64,000 bases of DNA from Ancylobacter tetraedralis (GTDB lineage Bacteria > Pseudomonadota > Alphaproteobacteria > Rhizobiales > Xanthobacteraceae). Location: positions 372,001-436,000 of the forward strand of contig NZ_JACICD010000004.1 of NCBI RefSeq assembly GCF_014195655.1. Reading direction: 5' to 3'. This document shows positions 1 through 8,908 of this stretch, piece by piece. Each line of letters opens with the position of its first letter. Position 1 is the stretch's first letter. A program made the translations under genes and the position numbers. A model generated the notes under the pieces. It was given only the letters and a program-made list of their open reading frames with translations. It searched no databases and had not been told where the DNA came from.

Positions 1-204
1 ACCGTGCTGCAGCTTAAGTCGACGCCACTGGTGGCTACCATCACGGTGATCGACGTCTATGCCGTGGTGTCCAAGATCCGGCAGGTGACCTATCTCACCT
101 ATGAGCCGCTGCTGCTGCTGGCGCTGATCTATCTGCTGCTCACCGCTCTTCTGGTGGTGGCTTTCCGCTATTTCGAGAACAAGATCCCGACCCGAAGCGT
201 CTGA
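1..204 (+). CDS. Amino-acid ABC transporter permease, C-terminal fragment
   Basis: The reading frame is open from the first base, so the gene begins before the window and only about 67 C-terminal residues are visible. They contain the LKSTPLVATITVIDV segment and a final membrane helix (ALIYLLLTALLVVAF) ending in RYFENKIP. This is the usual end of HisM/GlnP-type permeases for polar amino acids, inner-membrane proteins working with a periplasmic binding protein and an ATPase. The M20 hydrolase starts 18 bases after the stop, so the two are probably co-transcribed, suggesting uptake followed by hydrolysis of an amino-acid derivative. The substrate cannot be told from this fragment. Confidence 0.85.
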   Translation, partial: TVLQLKSTPLVATITVIDVYAVVSKIRQVTYLTYEPLLLLALIYLLLTALLVVAFRYFENKIPTRSV

Positions 205-222
205 GATGCAGGAGTGCCTGAC

Positions 223-1392
223 ATGAACGTGCGCGCAACGCTCACCAACGCGCTCCCGGAACTCGTCGCGCTGCGGCGAGACCTGCATGCGCATCCCGAA
301 CTCGGGCTTGAGGAAGTGCGCACTTCCGAGATCATCGCCCGCGAGCTTGCCGCGCTGGGCTACGCGGTGACGCGCGGGCTCGCCCGGACCGGAATCGTCG
401 CCACGCTGTCCAGCGGCACGAGCGGGCGCTCGGTGGGTATCCGCGCCGATATCGACGCGCTGCCGATCTTCGAGGAGACGGGGCTCTCCTATGCCAGCAC
501 GACGCCGGGGCTGATGCATGCCTGCGGCCATGACGGCCATACCGCCATGCTGCTGGGCGCGGCCCGCGCGATCGCCGAGCGGGGCAATTTCGACGGCACC
601 GTCCATCTCATCTTCCAGCCGGCGGAAGAGAATTTCGGCGGCGCGAAGATCATGGTGGAGGAGGGGCTGTTCGAGCGTTTCCCCTGCGACGCGGTGTTCG
701 CGCTGCACAACGACCCCGACCTTCCCTTCGGCCAGTTCGCGGTCAGGGAGGGGCCGATCATGGCGGCGGTGGATGAGTGCCGCATCAGGGTCAACGGACT
801 CGGCGGCCATGGTGCCGAGCCGCAGGCCACCGCCGACCCCATCGTGGCCGGGGCGTCCATCGTCATGGCGCTGCAGACCATCGTCGCGCGCAACATCCAC
901 CCGATGGACCCGACCGTCGTCACCGTGGGCGCGTTCCATGCGGGGGCGGCCAGCAACGTCATCCCTGAGCGTGCCGAACTGGTGATCGGCGTGCGCTCTT
1001 TCAATCCGGCCGTGCGCGACGAACTGGAGCGGCGCATCCGGCTGGTCGCGCAAGGCCAGGCGGCGAGCTACGGCCTGAGCGCGAGCGTCGACTACCAGCG
1101 CAGCTACGACGCCACCATCAACCACAAGGCCGAGACCGATTTCGTGCGCGACCTCGCCATCCGCTTCGCCGGGGCCGGGCAGGTGAGGGACATGGCCCGC
1201 CCCAGCATGGGCAGCGAGGATTTCGCCTATATGCTGCGGGAGCGGCCGGGCAGCTATTTCTTCCTCGGCGCGCGCGCGTCGGAGGCGGATCGTCCGCTCC
1301 ACCACCCCGGCTACAATTTCAACGACGACCTGCTGCCGATCGGCGCCGCCTTCTGGACCGAGCTGGTCGAGGCCTATCTGCCGCGCGCGTGA
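223..1392 (+). CDS. M20-family amidohydrolase (hippurate hydrolase / N-acyl-amino-acid hydrolase type)
   Basis: A 389-residue cytoplasmic metal-dependent amidohydrolase. The metal-binding motif HACGHDGH is at residues 99-106, followed by IFQPAEE and near the C-terminus GSEDFAYM, as in the IAA-amino acid hydrolase/hippuricase branch of family M20. These enzymes release an amino acid from an N-acyl or amide conjugate. Start choice: AGGAG at 210-214 is 8 bases before ATG 223; an in-frame GTG at 214 overlaps that ribosome site and is less likely. It follows an amino-acid permease gene directly, so the two likely form one uptake-and-cleavage operon. The exact substrate is not readable. Confidence 0.92.
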   Translation: MNVRATLTNALPELVALRRDLHAHPELGLEEVRTSEIIARELAALGYAVTRGLARTGIVATLSSGTSGRSVGIRADIDALPIFEETGLSYASTTPGLMHACGHDGHTAMLLGAARAIAERGNFDGTVHLIFQPAEENFGGAKIMVEEGLFERFPCDAVFALHNDPDLPFGQFAVREGPIMAAVDECRIRVNGLGGHGAEPQATADPIVAGASIVMALQTIVARNIHPMDPTVVTVGAFHAGAASNVIPERAELVIGVRSFNPAVRDELERRIRLVAQGQAASYGLSASVDYQRSYDATINHKAETDFVRDLAIRFAGAGQVRDMARPSMGSEDFAYMLRERPGSYFFLGARASEADRPLHHPGYNFNDDLLPIGAAFWTELVEAYLPRA

Positions 1393-1612
1393 TCGCGATC
1401 ATCATGCCTGACCGGCCCGGCGAGGACGCTCGCGCGGTGTCGCGGCGTCGCTTCCGCGCGACCTGGAGACGGCGGCCGCGGCCCTTCGCCCGAGTGCCTG
1501 CGCCCTGCCAAGGCGGGGTTCGCCCGCGCATTCGCGCTGTTTCGTGACGTATCGGGGATAGATGTACCGTTGAATGGTAAGAAGAGACCATACTGACTGT
1601 AAATGAACATTG

Positions 1613-1664
1613 CTTGAAATCGTAATTCAAGGTAGTTTTAGGCAATTGTCGATGCGTGTCGACA
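1613..1664. promoter_or_regulatory. Palindromes in the AT-rich region upstream of the Crp/Fnr gene
   Basis: The 370 bases between the hydrolase and the Crp/Fnr gene hold no convincing gene. The half nearer the regulator is AT-rich and carries two small inverted repeats: CTTGAA-N7-TTCAAG (1613-1631) and TGTCGA-N6-TCGACA (1647-1664). The first resembles the TTGA...TCAA half-sites used by Crp/Fnr proteins, but the spacing differs from a standard FNR box. Autoregulation is inference. Confidence 0.35.
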
Positions 1665-1763
1665 TTTAGCGTTCTTATATCTGTAAGATGAATGAATGTT
1701 CATCAAATACGATCGCTCAAAAAATAAAATAATTCCATGTGGGGGAAAGGTGAGCGATATTTC

Positions 1764-2465
1764 ATGCCACGAGGTCTATCCCGTTCATTCGATCCGAAAG
1801 CGTTCCTCGCCAAAGTTGGCGACGGGCGCAGCATAATCACTTACAAAAAGTCGGACATTATATTCTCTCAGGGAGGGCCGGCGGACGCTGTCTTTTACAT
1901 ACAGAGCGGCAAGGCGAAGATTGCCGTCGTATCGGAGCACGGGCGGGAGGCCATTGTCGCCATTCTCGGGGTGGGCGACTTTTTCGGCGAGGGTTGCCTT
2001 GCCGGGCAGGTCCTGCGCATGGCGACCGTCACGGCGATGGCGGACTCGGTGATTTCACGACTGGAGAAGGCCACCATCCTCGGTGTCCTGCATGATGAGC
2101 CGGAATTCTCGGATCTGTTCATCGCGCATCTCCTGTCACGCAATATCCGCGTGGAGGAAGATCTCGTCGATCAATTGTTCAATTCAAGCGAAAAGAGACT
2201 GGCGCGGCTTCTGCTTCTTCTGGCCAATTTTGGCAAAGAAGGAAAGCCGGAGCCGATCATCATGAAGATCAGCCATGAAACTCTGGCGGAGATGATCGGA
2301 ACAACGCGGTCTCGCGTAAGCTTCTTCATGAACAAATTTCGCCGCCTTGGGTTCATCGACTATAATGGACGCATCGAAGTTCATAGTTCCTTGCTGAATG
2401 TCGTCCTGCTGGACCAGCCGCGCATACGCGACCATTCCTTCAAGGAGGAACTCTCCGAGGAGTGA
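1764..2465 (+). CDS. Crp/Fnr-family transcriptional regulator
   Basis: A 233-residue regulator with an N-terminal cyclic-nucleotide-binding-like beta-barrel (about residues 20-130; IIFSQGGPADAVFYIQSGKAKI and the GDFFGEG turn) and a C-terminal winged helix (about 150-225; ISHETLAEMIGTTRSRVSFFMNKFR). No N-terminal cysteine cluster is present, so it is not an iron-sulphur FNR. Close relatives are common in rhizobial-type genomes. ATG 1764 is preferred because AAAGGTGAG (1746-1754) precedes it at proper spacing; ATG 1737 would add 9 residues and lacks a ribosome site. Its AT-rich upstream region suggests an independent promoter. It converges on the glycosyltransferase gene. Targets are unknown. 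Confidence 0.93.
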   Translation: MPRGLSRSFDPKAFLAKVGDGRSIITYKKSDIIFSQGGPADAVFYIQSGKAKIAVVSEHGREAIVAILGVGDFFGEGCLAGQVLRMATVTAMADSVISRLEKATILGVLHDEPEFSDLFIAHLLSRNIRVEEDLVDQLFNSSEKRLARLLLLLANFGKEGKPEPIIMKISHETLAEMIGTTRSRVSFFMNKFRRLGFIDYNGRIEVHSSLLNVVLLDQPRIRDHSFKEELSEE

Positions 2466-2507
2466 CGCGGCCGCGCCGCGCCGTGCGATTTCGGCTGCGG
2501 GATGCGG

Positions 2508-4580
2508 CTATCCGGCTCTCTCCAGCATGGCGGATGCGTGCCGCCGCCCTTCCCCCTCGATGGACGCCATCGTGTGTTGCCCGGCGTCCGTGATGCCGGG
2601 ATCATCCTTCATAAGGTCTCTCGCACGAGCCATCTCGCCGGAGAGCTTTGATGTCTGGCTGTCGCGCCCGATTATGTATCCATAAATCTGCCGATTATCG
2701 AGATATTGCCCTATCCCCTGCCTGCGGGCGCTTTCGGAAAAGACCACGTAGTCATCGCGAAGCGTCGTGTCCTGATACGACAGATTGTCCAGCATGTCGG
2801 CGCGGATGAGATAGCTGCCATTGACGACCGGCTGCTCCAGAACGCCGCAGATGGCGCGATTGAGAATGAGCGGATACTGGCCGCATTCCTTGTAGTAGCC
2901 GTTCGCATCAATGTCTGAATGGTAATTGGAATAGGGATCGGCCGGCTCGATCGCCCGCAGCAGCGGCGCGACGATCGGCAGATCCAGCGCCACCAACTCG
3001 CGCAGCGTGCCCGGCCGCAGGACGTGGCCGATTTCTGTGACGAAGCAGAAATCGCAGCCGGCCTCCACGGCTCGTCGCAGTCCGGCGTCGCGCAGACGCC
3101 CGAGGCGGGGGGGGCGGGAGCCGTCGCGCCGCGGGGCCATGGAGGCGTCGGGCGGCGCGCACGCGTCTTCGGCTTCGAATTCCACCCCGGCATAGAGAGC
3201 GCCCTTGAGCGCGATCCACGCCCGCAGCCGCGCCGCGGTGCCGTCCGTGCTGTCGGGCGTGCGGATCGACAGGGTGATGGCGGATTTTGGATAGTCGAGT
3301 GCCTCAAGGCGTTCCAGAAACAGCGGCACCAGGGCTTCCTGCTGGCTGGCGAGGAGGGTGACGAAGACGCGCGGTGCGCCCTTGAGGCGAGAGTGGAGCG
3401 CGCGCGGGGGCGTGAGGGCGTGCCGCGCGGCAAGGCCCAGCGCACCCGGCGCCGCCGGGGCGAGATCCCGCGGCAGCCCTTCGGCGGCAAGCCGGGCATT
3501 GGCGAGCACCCGCGCCACATCGGCGGGCGGCAGGTCGCCGGTGGCCAGGAGCTTCAGCGTCGCGTCGAGGCAGTCCCGCCGGCGGCCGCACCCATAGGCA
3601 TTGAGTGAGAGTTCATCGAGCAGGCCGGTCTGGTAGATCCATGGCTCGACGAACAGGGCGCCGTTGGGCTGCGGAATGGCAAGCCCGCGCTGGGCGATCG
3701 CGTAGCCTTCCTCATAGAGCCCCTTCTGCCGGCAGAGGCGGCTCGCGCGATGCAGCGCCTCGGCGCGCGTGGACAGGGCGTCGCTGGCGCGCAGGCAGGC
3801 GTCGATCACCTGCCGCTCGGGGTGGCCGAGTGTTTCCATCATTTGCGCCGCGCAATAGAGGCTGATGAAAACTTCCTCCTGCCAGAAGCCGAGATCGGCC
3901 CGCAGCAGATAGTTGTCCAGCGCCTTCTCCCAGTTCCGGCAGTCGCGATAGCTTTGCGCGAGATAGAAGCGGTAGCGGGCGATGAGGAACGGGTTTTTCT
4001 CGGTCCGCAGCGCAGCCTCCAGCATGTCCGCGTCGCGGCGATAGGTGGTCGGGTCCTTGCGTCGCGCCCCGTCATGGTTGCGCCGCATGCTGATGGCGGG
4101 GATCTGCCCGTGCGGCGCGGCGCCCTCGCAGGTGAGATATTCGTGCAGCACGCCCTCATAGCGCCACGCCAGCGCGCTGCGCACCAGTTGCGGGCGCTGG
4201 TACACGAGGGATGTGTCGTGAATCGTCACCATGTAGGAATCGGCGGTGAGGGCGGGAAGCTCATCCCCCGCGCGGATCTGCAACGCGTCGTCGGCATCGA
4301 TGATCAGCGTGTAGTCGCCCGGGCCGTGCGCCCTGGCGCGCGCCAGTTTCAGCGCCTCGGAGCGGTTATGCGCGAAGTCCCGCCAGGGGCGCTCGTGCAA
4401 TTCGCCCGGCACGCCGCGCAGATGCTCGCGGATGATGTCCTGCGTGCCGTCGGTGGAGCCGGTGTCGACGATCACCCAGTAGTCGATGATCGGCCGAACG
4501 CTGTCGAGACAGCGGCGAATGACGTCGGCCTCGTTCTTGACGATCATGTTCAGACAGACCATCTGACCTGAAGCGTTCAT
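2508..4580 (-). CDS. Two-domain glycosyltransferase (GT2 domain, helical/TPR-like middle, second GT-like domain)
   Basis: A 690-residue protein. The N-terminal 230 residues form a family 2 glycosyltransferase: MIVKNEADVIRRCLDS, the nucleotide-binding VDTGSTDGT (residues about 38-46) and the metal-binding DADD (about 95-98). The middle (about 190-380) is alpha-helical and TPR-like. From about residue 400 a second glycosyltransferase-like domain begins (PRVFVTLLASQQEALVPLF, then LPIVAPLLR and a late YLDNRQIYGYI). The combination resembles glycosyltransferases that modify surface proteins. It sits beside an export locus whose probable cargo is a threonine-rich collagen-like protein. No signal peptide, so action is cytoplasmic. 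That the collagen-like protein is its acceptor is inference. Confidence 0.85.
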   Translation of the reverse strand: MNASGQMVCLNMIVKNEADVIRRCLDSVRPIIDYWVIVDTGSTDGTQDIIREHLRGVPGELHERPWRDFAHNRSEALKLARARAHGPGDYTLIIDADDALQIRAGDELPALTADSYMVTIHDTSLVYQRPQLVRSALAWRYEGVLHEYLTCEGAAPHGQIPAISMRRNHDGARRKDPTTYRRDADMLEAALRTEKNPFLIARYRFYLAQSYRDCRNWEKALDNYLLRADLGFWQEEVFISLYCAAQMMETLGHPERQVIDACLRASDALSTRAEALHRASRLCRQKGLYEEGYAIAQRGLAIPQPNGALFVEPWIYQTGLLDELSLNAYGCGRRRDCLDATLKLLATGDLPPADVARVLANARLAAEGLPRDLAPAAPGALGLAARHALTPPRALHSRLKGAPRVFVTLLASQQEALVPLFLERLEALDYPKSAITLSIRTPDSTDGTAARLRAWIALKGALYAGVEFEAEDACAPPDASMAPRRDGSRPPRLGRLRDAGLRRAVEAGCDFCFVTEIGHVLRPGTLRELVALDLPIVAPLLRAIEPADPYSNYHSDIDANGYYKECGQYPLILNRAICGVLEQPVVNGSYLIRADMLDNLSYQDTTLRDDYVVFSESARRQGIGQYLDNRQIYGYIIGRDSQTSKLSGEMARARDLMKDDPGITDAGQHTMASIEGEGRRHASAMLERAG

Positions 4581-4657
4581 CGTATTGTGCCTCCGTGCGC
4601 GGGGCTGGCGATGCGCCCGGTCCCGATGAAAGGGATGGTCATGACCGTCGCCGTGCG

Positions 4658-5539
4658 ATGATGAGCCGACGGTGCCTCCTGTCCCTGTTTGGCGGCTGCC
4701 TGCTGCTGCCGTTCCGCCGGGTACCGGCGCGCGCCGATGCGGCTCGAACCGATGCCCGCTTCACCCTGCTCACCGCTCCGCTGCAACTGGGTGGCGACTG
4801 GGGCGGCTCGGCGAAGGCGGATGCCGCCGCCGTGATTGGCCGCATGCGCCTCGCCTGTCTGGCGGGGGTGGCGCTCGTCTCCGACCAGCAGCCCGAAAAA
4901 CTGCGCGTCGACGACAAGCCGGGCGGCTACCCCTCGGTCTGGCTGCATTCGGAGGATCCGGCCACGGCCTGGGTCACGGTGATCGTCGGCCCGCGCGACT
5001 GGTGCAATCTCGCCTATCAGTTCGGCCATGAACTGGGTCATGTCCTGTGCAACAGCTGGAAGCCGGATGCCGCGCCGCGCACGCCCTGCCAATGGGTGGA
5101 GGAGGCGCTGGTGGAAGCCTTCTCCCTGCATGGGCTCGGGCGCCTCGCGGATGGATGGGCCCAAGAGCCTCCGTTTCCCGGTGATGGCGCCTATGCCGAT
5201 TTCATCCGAAGCTACCGGGACACCCTGCTCGCCGGCTATCGCGCCACCGCGCGGGAACAGGGCATGGCGGCAGGCTTTGGTTCGTGGTTCGAGGCGCACG
5301 CGGTATTCTTCGAGGCGCATGGCGGTCTCGTCGATGCCAAGGGTGCGGTCTCGACCCTGTTCGGCGTGCTGGAGGAGGATCCGGCAGCCATCGCCGATCT
5401 GGGCGCGCTCAACCGCTGGCCGGAACGGAGCGGCATTGCGCTGCCGGACTATCTCCACCGCTGGGAGGAGAGTTGCGCGCAGGTGAGCGCACCCGGCCGA
5501 TTGCCGCGCCGGATCCGGCAGCTTCTCGCCGCTGGATGA
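4658..5539 (+). CDS. Exported HExxH zinc-peptidase-like protein
   Basis: About 293 residues. The N-terminus (SRR, then CLLSLFGGCLLLPF, then alanine-rich to ARADA) is a signal peptide, so the protein is periplasmic or secreted. HELGH at residues 124-128 is the zinc-peptidase signature, and the acidic WVEEALVEAF segment about 25 residues later could supply the third zinc ligand. No named peptidase family is recognised. ATG 4658 (ATG 4661 directly after) is chosen because the signal peptide starts there. It is divergent from the glycosyltransferase and convergent with the Sel1-repeat gene, so it has its own promoter within the export locus. Processing of the exported collagen-like protein is a possible role, not shown. 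Confidence 0.75.
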   Translation: MMSRRCLLSLFGGCLLLPFRRVPARADAARTDARFTLLTAPLQLGGDWGGSAKADAAAVIGRMRLACLAGVALVSDQQPEKLRVDDKPGGYPSVWLHSEDPATAWVTVIVGPRDWCNLAYQFGHELGHVLCNSWKPDAAPRTPCQWVEEALVEAFSLHGLGRLADGWAQEPPFPGDGAYADFIRSYRDTLLAGYRATAREQGMAAGFGSWFEAHAVFFEAHGGLVDAKGAVSTLFGVLEEDPAAIADLGALNRWPERSGIALPDYLHRWEESCAQVSAPGRLPRRIRQLLAAG

Positions 5540-5674
5540 AAGACTGGCGCCGGGCGAACGCGCGGAAGGCGTCATCCTCGCCTTCAGGGGCCGCAGGGGC
5601 GACTGTACCGGGCCGGGGGCGGCGAGGTTGACAGGGGCGGCAAGGCTGACGGGGCGGGTGGCGCGCGGCATGGG

Positions 5675-7504
5675 TCAGCGCTCCACCGCGTCGGCCGGCA
5701 GGGCGGCCGGCTCCCCCAGCGGTTCCAAATGCCGGGCCAGTGTCGGCTCAGGTTCCAGCGCTGCCCATTCGTCGGCATCTCCGGCCAGGCCGCGCGCGCC
5801 GGCCTGCGCGTACCAGTAGGTACCGGCCTCGCTGTCGCAGGGGCCGCCAATGCCGCGTGCGGCGTAGCGCGCCAGCATGAGGGCGGCCATCGGGTGGCCG
5901 GCCTCGGCGGCGAGCGCGAACCAGCGCCGGGCTTCCTGCGGGTCGGGTTCGATGTCGTGTCCGCCGCCCTGCAGCGCGCCAAGAGCGAACATGGCGCCGG
6001 CATGCCCCGCCGAGGCTGCGCGCAGGAACAGGGCCTTCGCGGCGGGATGATCGCGCGCGATGCCGCGCCCCTCGACCTGCATCTCGGCCAGCGCGACCTG
6101 CGCATCGGTCAGCCCCGCCGCAGCGGCACGGGAGAACCAGAGCACGGCTTCGGCCTCATCCCGTGCCACGCCGCGCCCTTCCGCGAGCAAGCGGCCGTAC
6201 CAGTATTGCGCGTCCACCACATCCTCGGCCGCTCGCCGGAGCCAGAAGGCGGCCCTCTCGTCATCGCGCGGCACGCCGATGCCCTCGGCCAGGCAGACGG
6301 CGTAGTTGAACGCGCCGGCGAGGTCGCCCTGCGCGGCCGCATGCTCGAACCACACATGCACCGGCGGGGGATCCTGCGTGAGCCGCACGGCCGAACCCGC
6401 CTGCCACAGCGCCGCGAGATCCGCCTGTGCCGGGGCATCGCCGGCGCGGGCGGCCTGCTGGAACCAGATGGCCGCCTCGTCCGAGTCGCGGATCACGCCG
6501 GCACCCGTGAGATAGAGCATGCCGAGCGAGCGCGCTGCCGCGCTGTGTCCTCCCTCCGCCGCCGATCGAAACCAATGGGCGGCCTCGGCGAAGTTGGGCG
6601 GCAACTCGCCGCCCTGGGCATAGATGTCGCCGAGCCGGGCGGCGGCGTCGGCATCGCCGCCAAGGGCCGCGCGCCGCAGCCAGCTTTCGCCGTCCAGCAG
6701 GTCGACCGGACCGCCACGTCCCTCCAAGAGCAGCAGGCCCAGGCGGGCCTGCGCCTTGGCCATGCCCGCCTTGGCCGCGACGGCGTAGTGCCGGCGCGCC
6801 TCGGCTTCGTCCCGCGTCACGCCGATCGCGTGCTCGGCGCCAAGGCCGAGCAGGAAATGCGCCGTCGGCAGGCCGGCCTTGGCGGCATGGACAATGTGCC
6901 AGCGCGCGGCGGCGACTTCCTCGGGCGTCTTGGCGCTCGCCATCAGCGCGGTGGCATAGCCGAGCTGGCCCTGCGGGCAGCCCTGCTCGGCGGATTTGCG
7001 ATACCACTCGAACGCCGCCTCGGGATGGCGCATGTCGTCCGGCCCGGCGGTGAAGATATAGGCCAGCATGGCCTGGGCGTCGGCCGCGCCCGCGTCGGCC
7101 GCTCGGCGCGCCCAGACGGCGGCCGCGCGAAAATCTGCGCGGTCGGTGACGACCGGCTCGAACAGGCCGGTGCGCGGCCCCACCTCCTGCTGCGGCAACC
7201 CGAACAGGTGGAGCTGGGCCAGCCGGCATTGCGCGCGCACATGGCCGGCCATGGCAGCCCGGTGATACCAGCGCGCCGCTTCCGAGGGGTGGCTGGCCGT
7301 GCCCGTTCCCTCCAGCAGGCATTCGCCGACCCTGAAAGACGCCTCGGCATCGCCCGCCTCGGCCGCCGCCGCGAACAGGGCGAGCGAGCGCTCCGGCGCC
7401 CGGGCGAACAGGCGTTCGGCGCGCTGGCGCGCCCGCGTGGGAGAGCTCGAGGCCAGGCGGTCCAGCCGCATGGCGAGGAAGCCCGGCAGGGTCATGTGGG
7501 CCAC
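5675..7504 (-). CDS. Sel1-repeat (TPR-like) protein of the export locus
   Basis: 609 residues built almost wholly of Sel1-like repeats of about 36 residues, roughly fourteen copies. Each has the pattern A-x2-W-x2-A-A-x2-G-x3-A, for example AARWYHRAAMAGHVRAQ. Sel1 repeats form alpha-solenoid scaffolds for protein-protein contacts. No signal peptide is evident. GTG 7504 is a supported start, as AGGAG lies nine bases upstream inside the end of the adaptor gene; an in-frame ATG is at 7495. Only 3 bases separate it from the HlyD gene, so it is the last gene of the exporter operon and may help recruit or scaffold the export machinery or its cargo (inference). Confidence 0.9.
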   Translation of the reverse strand: MAHMTLPGFLAMRLDRLASSSPTRARQRAERLFARAPERSLALFAAAAEAGDAEASFRVGECLLEGTGTASHPSEAARWYHRAAMAGHVRAQCRLAQLHLFGLPQQEVGPRTGLFEPVVTDRADFRAAAVWARRAADAGAADAQAMLAYIFTAGPDDMRHPEAAFEWYRKSAEQGCPQGQLGYATALMASAKTPEEVAAARWHIVHAAKAGLPTAHFLLGLGAEHAIGVTRDEAEARRHYAVAAKAGMAKAQARLGLLLLEGRGGPVDLLDGESWLRRAALGGDADAAARLGDIYAQGGELPPNFAEAAHWFRSAAEGGHSAAARSLGMLYLTGAGVIRDSDEAAIWFQQAARAGDAPAQADLAALWQAGSAVRLTQDPPPVHVWFEHAAAQGDLAGAFNYAVCLAEGIGVPRDDERAAFWLRRAAEDVVDAQYWYGRLLAEGRGVARDEAEAVLWFSRAAAAGLTDAQVALAEMQVEGRGIARDHPAAKALFLRAASAGHAGAMFALGALQGGGHDIEPDPQEARRWFALAAEAGHPMAALMLARYAARGIGGPCDSEAGTYWYAQAGARGLAGDADEWAALEPEPTLARHLEPLGEPAALPADAVER

Positions 7505-7507
7505 GGC

Positions 7508-8908
7508 TCAGGGCTCCTGCATGCTGCTATAGGCGACGGGAAGGATCTTGGTGATGAAGTAGGAAAGGATGGAACGGGTGCCGACCTTGACGTCGGCGAC
7601 GACCGGCATGCCCGGCACCAGCCGAAAGCCCGGCGGGGTGTCGTGCATCATCATCTCGTCGAGCACGATGTCGCCCTTGTAGTAGAGCGAGCGCGGCCGG
7701 TTCGGCATGGCCGAGCCGCCTTCCTGAATGGTCGTCTCCGGGCTGAAGCTGTCCGCGCTGATACTGCGCACGGAGCCGCGGGCGCTGCCATATTGCAGGT
7801 AGGGCAGGGTATCGAACTTGATCGTGACCTCGTCGCCCGGGCGGACATAGCCGCTATCCATGCCGGAAATATCCGCCTCGACCGAGAGCGGCGCGTCGAG
7901 CGGCACGAGGTAGATCAGCGGTTCGGCGCTGGTGACGACCGAGCCGACCGAGATCTTGGCGACCGAGAGCACCACCGCGTCGCGCGGCGCGGTCAGCACG
8001 ACCAGCTCGTTGTGCAGGTCGGCCTTGGTCAAATCCTGCTGCGCCTGCACGAGACGGCGGCGGGTATCGGCCAGTTCCTGGGAAGTTTCGCTGTTGCGGC
8101 GCTGGACGAAGGTCTCTCGCTCGGCCTCCAGCGCGGCGGCCTTGCGACCCGCCTCGGCCCCTTCCGACTGCGCCTGGGAAAGCGAGGCCGCCATGGTCAG
8201 CCGGGCGTCCTTGGCCAGCAGCGTATTGAGCAGGCTGCCGGCCTGCACGTCCTGCAGCTTCTGGCGCATGGTCTCGACCTTGGAGGCCAGTTCGAGACGC
8301 TCGACATAATAGGACGCCTGCGCATCGTTGCCGGCGATCTGCGTCTTCAGCTGGTTGATCTTCTGGTCGAAATTCAGCAGCGCGAAACTGTGTTCGCTGG
8401 AGCGCTGCTGGAAGATCGAGGCCTGCAAGGCGGCATGCGTGTTGGCCGCGTCCGCGAGATAGACGGTCCCGGCACCCTCCGCCAGCAGCCGCGCCGACTT
8501 GGCGCTCAGCAGATCGACCTGGTCCTTCATGGCGATCAGGTCGGCGGAGCTGAAGGTCGGGTTGAGGCGGGCGAGCACCTGGCCCTTGCGGACGATGTCG
8601 CCCTTCCGCGTATCGATGCTCTCGACGATGGTCTGGTCGAAGGACTGCAGGAGAATGTTCGGCGCGTCGGAAACCAGCTTGCCGGTGGCGGAGACAACCT
8701 TGTCGATGTGGATCAGCCCGCTGGCCGCCAGCATGGAGACGACGAGCAGGAAGACGAACAGGTTGATCGCCCGCGACATCGTCGGCACGCGGGTCGCGAT
8801 GATCGCGGCCGACGGGCTGCCGAATTCGAGCACGGCCAGCGGCAGGGCGTTGCCGCCCGCCGCCTCGTCATCAGCCCCTTTGGCTGAGCTTCGGAGCAGG
8901 CGCAACAT
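7508..8908 (-). CDS. HlyD-family type I secretion periplasmic adaptor
   Basis: 466 residues: a cytoplasmic N-terminus, one membrane helix (about residues 47-66, INLFVFLLVVSMLAASGLI), a biotinyl-lipoyl-like segment, a long coiled-coil hairpin (about 150-300, rich in K, Q, E and A) and a C-terminal beta-barrel ending in GMPVVADVKVGTRSILSYF, typical of HlyD/LapC/PrsE adaptors. It links the inner-membrane ABC exporter to an outer-membrane TolC-like channel; no TolC homologue is in this window. It overlaps the ABC gene end by 38 bases and has an AAGGA ribosome site, so the two are translationally linked. Confidence 0.95.
   Translation of the reverse strand: MLRLLRSSAKGADDEAAGGNALPLAVLEFGSPSAAIIATRVPTMSRAINLFVFLLVVSMLAASGLIHIDKVVSATGKLVSDAPNILLQSFDQTIVESIDTRKGDIVRKGQVLARLNPTFSSADLIAMKDQVDLLSAKSARLLAEGAGTVYLADAANTHAALQASIFQQRSSEHSFALLNFDQKINQLKTQIAGNDAQASYYVERLELASKVETMRQKLQDVQAGSLLNTLLAKDARLTMAASLSQAQSEGAEAGRKAAALEAERETFVQRRNSETSQELADTRRRLVQAQQDLTKADLHNELVVLTAPRDAVVLSVAKISVGSVVTSAEPLIYLVPLDAPLSVEADISGMDSGYVRPGDEVTIKFDTLPYLQYGSARGSVRSISADSFSPETTIQEGGSAMPNRPRSLYYKGDIVLDEMMMHDTPPGFRLVPGMPVVADVKVGTRSILSYFITKILPVAYSSMQEP

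Noticed and set aside
5729-8887. A 1052-codon open frame on the plus strand across the Sel1 and HlyD genes
   Set aside because: It is antisense to two clear genes, has no ribosome site or domain and is Arg/Gly/Ala/His-rich, as expected from complementary GC-rich coding DNA.
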